Source: Mycobacterium sp. BK086 (GTDB taxonomy: Bacteria; Actinomycetota; Actinomycetes; Mycobacteriales; Mycobacteriaceae). From it: DNA of 64,000 bases. The stretch covers positions 186,001-250,000 of the forward strand of contig SNWL01000007.1 in NCBI GenBank assembly GCA_004362315.1, given 5' to 3'. Below are positions 58,207-64,000 of this stretch, one piece after another. A program made the position numbers and the translations under genes. How positions within the stretch are numbered: the stretch's first letter is position 1; every line of letters starts with the position of its first letter. Below the pieces are notes generated by a model. That model was not told the origin of the DNA, searched no databases, and saw only the letters and a list, made by a program, of their open reading frames with translations.

Positions 58207-59126
58207 GTGATGGACCACATTTCGAGCAGAGTCCGGATGGTCGCGACCAGCGCCAGCGGCTGATCCAGCATGGGGTGGTGGCCGGCCTCTGCGAGCTCGA
58301 CGAACGGGCCTCGCAGCTGCAGCATGCTTCGGATCCGCTCAGCCATCTCGGGTGAGACCAAACCAGCCTCGGACCGGATATAGCCGATACGGCAACGCAT
58401 TTCGGCCATCGCGCGGTCGAGCTTCTCCTCATCCGCGGGCACGCGACCCATCCGGACATGAAAGATCGCCGGATCGAACTTCCAGAACCACCCCTCTGGC
58501 GTTCGACGTATCGACTGGTCGGCGATATGACTCCAGATGTAGGGCAGCACGACGCTCTGGGCGGGAACCGGAGTGAATCGTTCGAGGATCTCGTCTTTCG
58601 ATCGGTATCCGTGCGAGTGGTGTTTGCGATCGCGCAGCCGCTCCTCCTCGGGCGCCTCGTCCCGAAGCGGTGAGTCGATGACGACGATGCTGTCGATCTG
58701 CTCGCCGTAGTGTCCGGCCGCGGCCGACGCGACGGAGCCGCCCATGCTGTGACCGACGATGGTCGGCCGACCGGATGGCCCTTCGGCCTGCGCGGCCGCC
58801 AGCACCTCGCGCGCCCAGGTGCTGGGGCGGTACTCGGGGCGAGTCCCGCTGTCGCCGTGGCCGCTCAGGTCAGGCGCGATAACGCGGTGGGTTTGGGTGA
58901 AGAACGGTGCGATGTGGTCCCACCACCCCGAGTGGGCGGCTCCGCCGTGCACGAACAACAGCGGGGGCAGATCGCGGCTTCCCCACGCACGCAGGTGTAT
59001 CCGGCAGTCATCGACGTCGATTTCGGAGTGTTCGGCCTGTTGGGCCAACGCGGTCGTGAACCACCCGGGCGGGCTTGGCGGTGGAGTGGACTGGAGCGTC
59101 GCTCTCTTCCGTCCAATGAGCGCCAC
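58203..59126 (-). CDS. Alpha/beta hydrolase
   Basis: A protein of 307 residues. The oxyanion motif is VHGGAAHSGWW, the nucleophile Ser lies in VGHSMGGSVAS, and the catalytic His is probably in ELAEAGHHPMLDQP near the end, preceded by an acid in RGPFVELAE. The family fits epoxide hydrolase/esterase-like hydrolases; the substrate is unknown. The start is uncertain: the GTG at 59126 has GGGGA ~9 nt upstream, but the frame is open for another ~300 nt. The 3' end overlaps the convergent SugE gene by 4 bp. Confidence 0.82.
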   Translation of the reverse strand: MALIGRKRATLQSTPPPSPPGWFTTALAQQAEHSEIDVDDCRIHLRAWGSRDLPPLLFVHGGAAHSGWWDHIAPFFTQTHRVIAPDLSGHGDSGTRPEYRPSTWAREVLAAAQAEGPSGRPTIVGHSMGGSVASAAAGHYGEQIDSIVVIDSPLRDEAPEEERLRDRKHHSHGYRSKDEILERFTPVPAQSVVLPYIWSHIADQSIRRTPEGWFWKFDPAIFHVRMGRVPADEEKLDRAMAEMRCRIGYIRSEAGLVSPEMAERIRSMLQLRGPFVELAEAGHHPMLDQPLALVATIRTLLEMWSIT

Positions 59127-59233
59127 CGCACCGTCCCCGTTTATGCCCGCAGTAATCCGGCCAGTTGGTGATTTTACCTGGCCGAAGATCGCTTCTTGAC
59201 GCAAGGTGATCCCTACGCCCACCTGCTTGGTGA

Positions 59234-59920
59234 TCAGGCGTAGCCGACCCACCCGCGGAAGGTGAACGCCGAGAAGAACTCGGTGACGCCGGTGAACCCC
59301 GCCTCGAGCAGGACCGCGCGATCCTGCTCCGGCGACAGCACCGGGACGTCCGTCGTAATGGCGTTGCGTGCCTTGACCACATCGTCGGGATCGATGCCTG
59401 CCGCAACGAGATTCGCGACGTGCCGCCCCATCCACAACTCCCGCTCGGCGTCATCGCTCTGCGGAAAGCTCAGGTGTGCAACGACGAATGGCGCACCGGG
59501 CACCAGTCGTTGCCGCACTTGCGCCGCGGTGTCACGCCGTTGCTCGTAGGGGAGAAAGTGCAGTGTCAGCAGACTGGTCGCAGCGGCAAACGGGCCAGGC
59601 GGCGCGTCGTCGATGTACCCATGGTGCATGCGAACCCGCGCCGCATGGGGTCCGAGGTTCTGTGCGGCGAGGTCCAACATCGCGGCAGCGGGGTCGACGG
59701 CGTCGAACGTCCACCCTGGCTGAGCTTCGGCGAACGCCTTGGTTTCCAGTCCGCCACCCGCCCCGAGCACCAGAATCCTGGCGTCTGACGGTGCACGTTC
59801 GTCGATGAGCACGGTGGCCAGGCGATGGATGTCCCGATAAGCGGGCACCATCTGAGCGGCGCGCTCCGCATACATCGCTACGTGGCCCGCGTCGTCGAAT
59901 GGATTGAGAGTCTTGGTCAC
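59234..59920 (-). CDS. Class I SAM-dependent methyltransferase
   Basis: A protein of 228 residues. Motif I is ILVLGAGGGLETKAFA, strand 2 ends in DAVDPAAAML, and FAAATSLLTLHFLPYEQR is the post-motif strand seen in methyltransferase type 12 proteins. The GTG at 59920 gives TKTLNPFDDAGHVAMYAERAAQMVPAYRD, a usual lead-in. The frame is open upstream, but that part overlaps the end of the LuxR gene. It lies 70 bp downstream of the LuxR stop on the same strand. Substrate unknown. Confidence 0.8.
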   Translation of the reverse strand: MTKTLNPFDDAGHVAMYAERAAQMVPAYRDIHRLATVLIDERAPSDARILVLGAGGGLETKAFAEAQPGWTFDAVDPAAAMLDLAAQNLGPHAARVRMHHGYIDDAPPGPFAAATSLLTLHFLPYEQRRDTAAQVRQRLVPGAPFVVAHLSFPQSDDAERELWMGRHVANLVAAGIDPDDVVKARNAITTDVPVLSPEQDRAVLLEAGFTGVTEFFSAFTFRGWVGYA

Positions 59921-59990
59921 AACGCGATGGTGCCGACGCGGAGGCACGGTCGGCAAGGAATTTTGCCGATCAGGCAAGCCGCCGGGCTGC

Positions 59991-62729
59991 CTACAGGATG
60001 TGCCTGCGGCGTGCCTCGGAAATCGAATCGCCACGCTTGCCGACGCCGAGCTTGATGTAGATGCTCTTCAGGTACCACTTCACGGTGTTGATCGTCACGC
60101 CGAGGTTGCGGGCGATCTGCTTGTTGGACAGGCCACGTTCCAGCAGTTGCAGGATGTCGACTTCCCTTGCGTTGAGCGGCTCTTCGGGCAGCGGCGACCG
60201 ATCGGCGACGCGGGCGATGACCGGGATCGCGGCGCTGCGCGCATCGGCGTGGGCGGTCGCGAGCACTCGGGACAGGTAGTTCGCAGGCACCTCGGGGAAG
60301 CCGGTGGGCTGGCGACTGGTGCGGCTGGCCTCGCGAAGCTGGGCAACCATCGTCACGATCTCCGGGCCGGCGTCGATAACCGTGCGGATCAGCCCGGCCC
60401 GAGCCGCTGTCGCAAGCGCCGGCACCAGCACACTCGACGCGGAGGCCGTATCCCCGCTCAGGTAAAGGACTTTCGCCAGTTTGATGCTGGTGGCGACCTC
60501 GCCGTACCGCCAGCCGACCGACCGGCTCTCGTCGCGCATCGCCGCGAGGATGCGGCATGCTCCCTCGAAGTCGCGATTGGCGCGCATGATTCGGGCTCGC
60601 ATCCCGCGCTGGTAATAGCGCACGGCGAAGGCGATACCGTCCTGCCCCGTGGCGACGTCACTGGAACTGCGGGCCAGCGCGTCCTTGGCGCGGGGGATGT
60701 CCCCGACGGCCAGATGCAGGCGCAGGCAATCGCTGTAGAGCGCAGCCGACAGCCTCGGCATCGAAAGATGTTGTGCGGTATAGATTCCCTCTTCGAGCAG
60801 AGCCATGGCTTCGTCGATATCGCCCCGCAGGACCTTGATGCGGGCCAGCGTGCTGTAGGTCGCGATCATGAAATCCGCGACGCCGCTCTCCGCACCGAGC
60901 TCGTGACACTCCTCCAACAGCTTTTCCGCCGCGTCGATATTGCCGTGCTCGTAGTGCACCCGGCCGAGCAGCGCACCAGCCAGTCGGGCCGCGTGGGAGT
61001 GTCGCCCGGCCATCCGCTCGGCCACCGCCCTGGCCTCGGCGTAGCGACTCTCGGCGCTGATCAGATCGAGCCGGGCGAATGCGGCCAGGCCGGCGAAACA
61101 CCGTCCGTAGACGCCGGCGAACGGTCCGGTGGCAGTCTCGTGATACGGAGTGGCCCAGCGTTGCCGGGCTTCTGCCGAGTCGTAGGCGAAATTGTGGATG
61201 TCGACGAAGGTGCTGATGTTGGCTGACACCGCGACCAGGAACGGCCGGTACCCGGAGTTCTCAACGAGATACGGCGCGACGAGGTCTGCGGCCCGGTCGA
61301 TGCGATCGCCGTAGACGTCGATGCACGCCTGCACGACATTTGCTTCGCCCAACACGCCGGCGGTGGCACTTTCGGGCGCCGAGCCCAGCGCGGCACGGGC
61401 CAGGTCGAGCGAAACCTGAGCCTGCGTGCTGCGCTGCAATAGGCAGTTGGCCCAGGCGATTCCGATGTGCAGGTTCGGCCGGTCGGCGAGTAGCGGTTTG
61501 GGCAGCTTGTTCACCAGCGCGAGCAGCGTTGCCATCCGGCTGTGTTCGACCAGCGACATGGCCTGGCCCTCAATCAGATCCACCGCCTGGGGCCCGTCAC
61601 CCGCGTTGAGTGAATGCGTGACGGCCTCGCTGTAGAGACCGTGTTCGGCGAACCAGGCTGAGGCCGTGCGGTGCAGACCGACGATCCGGTCGCCGTGATC
61701 GCGCTCCAGCCGCTGCCGGAGATATCCGGCGAACAGATGGTGGTAACGAAACCATTCGCGGTTGTCGTCGAGCGGCCGCAGGAACAGATCGCGACGTTCG
61801 AGATCCTCGAGGATGGCCTGACCGCGAGGTTCGCCGCTCACTGCGGCGGCCAGCCCGCCGCAGAGGCGTTCGCAGATCGACGTCGTCAGAAGGAAATCCA
61901 GAAGGTCGGCAGGCAACGTGTCGAGAACGTTCTCGGCCAGGTAGTCGCCGATGGAGTGGTGGCGCCCGGAGAAGTCGCGGATGAGCGCCGCCGGGTCCGC
62001 GCTGTTGCGCAGCGACAAGGTGGCCAGTTGCAATGCCGCCACCCATCCCTCGGTGCTGGACCACAACGTGTGCACGTCGTCACGATCGAGCTCGAGCGCG
62101 TTGAGTTCGAGGAGGAAGGCGGCTGATTCGTCCTGGTCGAAACGGAGCTGAGTGGCATCGATTTCGTAAACCTGCTTGCCGACCTTGAGTCGCCCGATTG
62201 CGGGTGCGCGGGTCCGGCTCGTCACGATCAGATGCAGATTGTCGGGTCCGACGTCGAGCAGGAACTCCAATATCGCTGTGGCACCTTGCCCTTCGATGAG
62301 ATGCCAGTCGTCCAGCACGATCGCCAGCGGTCGGCCGTAATCGGCGCACTGATTGACCAACTCGGCCAACACGTAGCGCTGCGCATCGTCGGACTCGGCT
62401 TCCAACAACCCACCGAGATCGGCGCCGACAGTGGGTTCCACGCGGCGAACCGCCTCCACGAGATGGCCGAGGAACGAGCCGGTGTCGTTGTCGTCGCGGC
62501 CCAGGGTGATCCACGCGACCGGCACGCCTTCGGAACTCAGCACACGCTGCCACTGTGCCGCCAGCGTCGTCTTACCGAAACCCGCTGGGCCGTGGATCAA
62601 TACCAGCCGTTTGGTGCTTCCCGCCCGCAGCAGGTCAATGAGGCGTTCACGGGTGATCAGCCCGCCACTCAAGGCCGGCGCCCGCAGCTTGGTCGACACG
62701 ACCGGAGCGGGCTGCCTCCTGGGCTGCAT
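59991..62729 (-). CDS. MalT-like LuxR-family transcriptional regulator (STAND ATPase)
   Basis: A protein of 912 residues. The N-terminal NTPase has Walker A IHGPAGFGKTT at 46-56 and Walker B AIVLDDWHLIEG; a winged-helix and arm follow, then a long TPR-like superhelix (about 350-800). The C-terminal GerE/LuxR HTH is at about 850-905 (LNAREVDILQLLERGLSNKQIARNLGVTINTVKWYLKSIY). Such regulators sense a small-molecule inducer, multimerise with ATP and activate transcription. The ATG at 62729 has AGGCTAGG ~5 nt upstream. It is divergent from the EAL gene, a likely target; the inducer is unknown. Confidence 0.9.
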   Translation of the reverse strand: MQPRRQPAPVVSTKLRAPALSGGLITRERLIDLLRAGSTKRLVLIHGPAGFGKTTLAAQWQRVLSSEGVPVAWITLGRDDNDTGSFLGHLVEAVRRVEPTVGADLGGLLEAESDDAQRYVLAELVNQCADYGRPLAIVLDDWHLIEGQGATAILEFLLDVGPDNLHLIVTSRTRAPAIGRLKVGKQVYEIDATQLRFDQDESAAFLLELNALELDRDDVHTLWSSTEGWVAALQLATLSLRNSADPAALIRDFSGRHHSIGDYLAENVLDTLPADLLDFLLTTSICERLCGGLAAAVSGEPRGQAILEDLERRDLFLRPLDDNREWFRYHHLFAGYLRQRLERDHGDRIVGLHRTASAWFAEHGLYSEAVTHSLNAGDGPQAVDLIEGQAMSLVEHSRMATLLALVNKLPKPLLADRPNLHIGIAWANCLLQRSTQAQVSLDLARAALGSAPESATAGVLGEANVVQACIDVYGDRIDRAADLVAPYLVENSGYRPFLVAVSANISTFVDIHNFAYDSAEARQRWATPYHETATGPFAGVYGRCFAGLAAFARLDLISAESRYAEARAVAERMAGRHSHAARLAGALLGRVHYEHGNIDAAEKLLEECHELGAESGVADFMIATYSTLARIKVLRGDIDEAMALLEEGIYTAQHLSMPRLSAALYSDCLRLHLAVGDIPRAKDALARSSSDVATGQDGIAFAVRYYQRGMRARIMRANRDFEGACRILAAMRDESRSVGWRYGEVATSIKLAKVLYLSGDTASASSVLVPALATAARAGLIRTVIDAGPEIVTMVAQLREASRTSRQPTGFPEVPANYLSRVLATAHADARSAAIPVIARVADRSPLPEEPLNAREVDILQLLERGLSNKQIARNLGVTINTVKWYLKSIYIKLGVGKRGDSISEARRRHIL

Positions 62730-62975
62730 CCGCCTAGCCTCCCCTTTTGGCCTCTGGATCCGGCCGCTGTTCAGCGTGCCGGTCAATTTGATGATGTCAG
62801 ATATCTTGCCCCAGCGAAGCCTCACCTAATCATTGAGGTGATTTGCTGTCCTTTGGGTAGCCGGTGCAGGCAAAACGGGTAGCGACACAGTCAAATCGCA
62901 TCCTCACAGCTAACTTGACCTCATCGGTGTCAGCCGTGCGCGCGTGATGAGGCGCCAAATCATCCCTAGGACGTC

Positions 62976-64000
62976 ATGACCGACTTCATCGACCAAGCCA
63001 TCGCGGGTAACGGCCTGGTCGCAGCGTTTCAGCAGGTCGTGGAATTGCCCAGCGAGACCATCGTCGGCTACGAAGCGCTTGCCCGCTGGCCCTCCCTGGA
63101 CAATCCGTCGCCGCTCGACATCTTCGACCGCGCCGCGAAGACGGGCAGGCTGGATCGCCTCGACGAGCTGTGTATTCGTGCCGCCACGCAGGGTGCGGTC
63201 CAGCGCAGGTTCACGCCGGGGGCGCTGTTGCTGGTCAATTGCGAACCTGCGACACCAGCCGTCGATCCGACCGTCGATGCCGATGTCATGCGCGCCGCCG
63301 GGGCGTTCCGTCTGACGTTCGAGATAACCGAGCGGGGCCTGCTCACCAACCCCCGGGCGTTGCTGCGCAAGGTTGCGGCTCTGCGGTCGCTGGGGTTCGC
63401 GATCGCGTTGGACGACATCGGCTCAGATCCCGATTCGCTGGTACTGCTCGATGTCGTCGCGCCGGACATCCTCAAGCTCGACATGGGCTTGGTTCAGCGG
63501 CAGCCGGATCGGATGCATGCCCGCACGGTCGCGGGGATCATCGCTCACCACGAGCGCACCGGCGCCGTGATCTGCGCCGAAGGCATCGAGACCGCCGACC
63601 ATCTGGAGCAGGCGCTGGCGTACGGAGCGACGCTCGGCCAGGGCAACTGGTTCGGTGCCCCCGGCGAGGTGACCAGCACGCCGAAACCCTTTGACTGGCC
63701 CGCGCGACGGACTCCCTGCCCGCCGGCCGCGCATCATTCGACGATGGACCTGGCGATTGCCGGCCTGCCCACCCGGACGGTACGCAAGCAGACATTGACC
63801 GCCCTGTCCCACCACATCGGCGGGATCGCCGCCACCGCGCAGAACGCTCCGATCGTCCTTGCCACCCTGCATCCCGACGAGCATCTGGATCTGCACACCG
63901 AACAGATGTATTCGGCCATCGCCGAAAGGTCGCCGTTGGTGGCGGTGTTCGGCCGGAACAGCTTGAGCGGATTCGGGCCGAGAGTGCGCGGAGTGACGTT
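62976..64000 (+). CDS. EAL-DICT domain protein (c-di-GMP phosphodiesterase-like), truncated by window end
   Basis: The frame runs from the ATG at 62976 past the window edge; 341 residues are visible. The EAL domain occupies about 10-240: YEALAR (33-35 is EAL), LLVNCEPAT, FEITERGLL, LDDIGSDPDSL, LKLDMGLV, CAEGIET and QGNWFGAP. Most c-di-GMP-cleaving positions are conserved, with DDIGS where active enzymes usually have DDFGTG. From ~255 a DICT sensor domain begins (AGLPTRTVRKQTLTALSHHIG, IVLATLHPDEHL). Upstream 62730-62975 holds no gene and presumably both divergent promoters. Activity is likely but not certain. Confidence 0.85.
   Translation, partial: MTDFIDQAIAGNGLVAAFQQVVELPSETIVGYEALARWPSLDNPSPLDIFDRAAKTGRLDRLDELCIRAATQGAVQRRFTPGALLLVNCEPATPAVDPTVDADVMRAAGAFRLTFEITERGLLTNPRALLRKVAALRSLGFAIALDDIGSDPDSLVLLDVVAPDILKLDMGLVQRQPDRMHARTVAGIIAHHERTGAVICAEGIETADHLEQALAYGATLGQGNWFGAPGEVTSTPKPFDWPARRTPCPPAAHHSTMDLAIAGLPTRTVRKQTLTALSHHIGGIAATAQNAPIVLATLHPDEHLDLHTEQMYSAIAERSPLVAVFGRNSLSGFGPRVRGVT

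Noticed and set aside
59126-59435. N-terminal extension of the alpha/beta hydrolase up to 59435
   Set aside because: The extra ~100 residues are Arg/Gly-rich, overlap the end of the methyltransferase gene and match no hydrolase N-terminus.

Overview
The window is high-GC DNA from a Mycobacterium-type genome, most likely a fast-growing environmental species (Mycolicibacterium-like). The evidence is gene order. From about 0.3 kb to 56.3 kb it follows the M. tuberculosis block from Rv1074c (fadA3) to Rv1112 (ychF): fadA3, Rv1075c, lipU, cbs, pra, metB, greA, Rv1081c, mca, Rv1083, Rv1084, Rv1085c, Rv1086, coaA, glyA, desA2, phoH2, Rv1096, fum, glpX, Rv1100, Rv1101c, Rv1106c, xseB, xseA, Rv1109c, ispH, Rv1111c, ychF. 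These assignments come from recall of the proteins, not from a search.

Layout. 0-15.5 kb: a DUF559 gene cut by the window edge, thiolase, SGNH hydrolase, lipU, transsulfuration genes (cbs, metB) around three tandem proline-rich RDD membrane genes, a GPP34 gene, greA, the mycothiol enzyme mca and its small-protein and thioredoxin-domain neighbours, a ketosteroid-isomerase-like gene, a haemolysin III family gene and a Z-isoprenyl diphosphate synthase. 15.5-18.2 kb: small membrane genes of unknown role. 18.2-27.8 kb: coaA, a DUF885 gene, a divergent long-form glyA, desA2, phoH2, a NodB deacetylase, an antiporter and a secreted PGRS-repeat protein without a PE domain. 28-33.3 kb: glpX-fum-MFS, a DUF4245 gene and a dienelactone hydrolase. 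33.3-39.4 kb: accessory genes (PPOX, hydrolase-cyclase fusion, methyltransferase, SOS-boxed DUF222-HNH gene, DUF4436, aldo/keto reductase). 39.4-50.9 kb: AI-2E family gene, SDR and epimerase behind a KstR-type box; a sulfatase/HAD/formylglycine-generating-enzyme operon; a lipoprotein/DUF1214/sulfotransferase/TetR/NTF2 run; and 3-beta-HSD behind a second KstR-type box. 51-56.3 kb: xseBA, a lipid-droplet protein, ispH, Rv1111c and ychF. 56.3-64 kb: accessory genes, including a SugE/Gdx exporter behind a clear guanidine-III riboswitch, a MalT/LuxR regulator and a truncated EAL-DICT gene.

How genes work together. The sulfatase is followed directly by the enzyme that would mature its active-site cysteine, and both lie between two KstR-boxed transcription units, which suggests a link between sulfate-ester removal and sterol catabolism. 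This is inference. Many genes look leaderless: a TANNNT -10 hexamer sits 6-9 nt before the start codon. Several operons use 4-bp stop/start overlaps (mca-Rv1083, cyclase-PPOX, epimerase-SDR, DUF1214-sulfotransferase, Rv1109c-xseA-xseB).

No rRNA, tRNA, insertion sequence, CRISPR array or origin was found. No gene-free stretch exceeds 300 bases. The longest are 62730-62975, 27838-28081 and 9625-9853, each described below.
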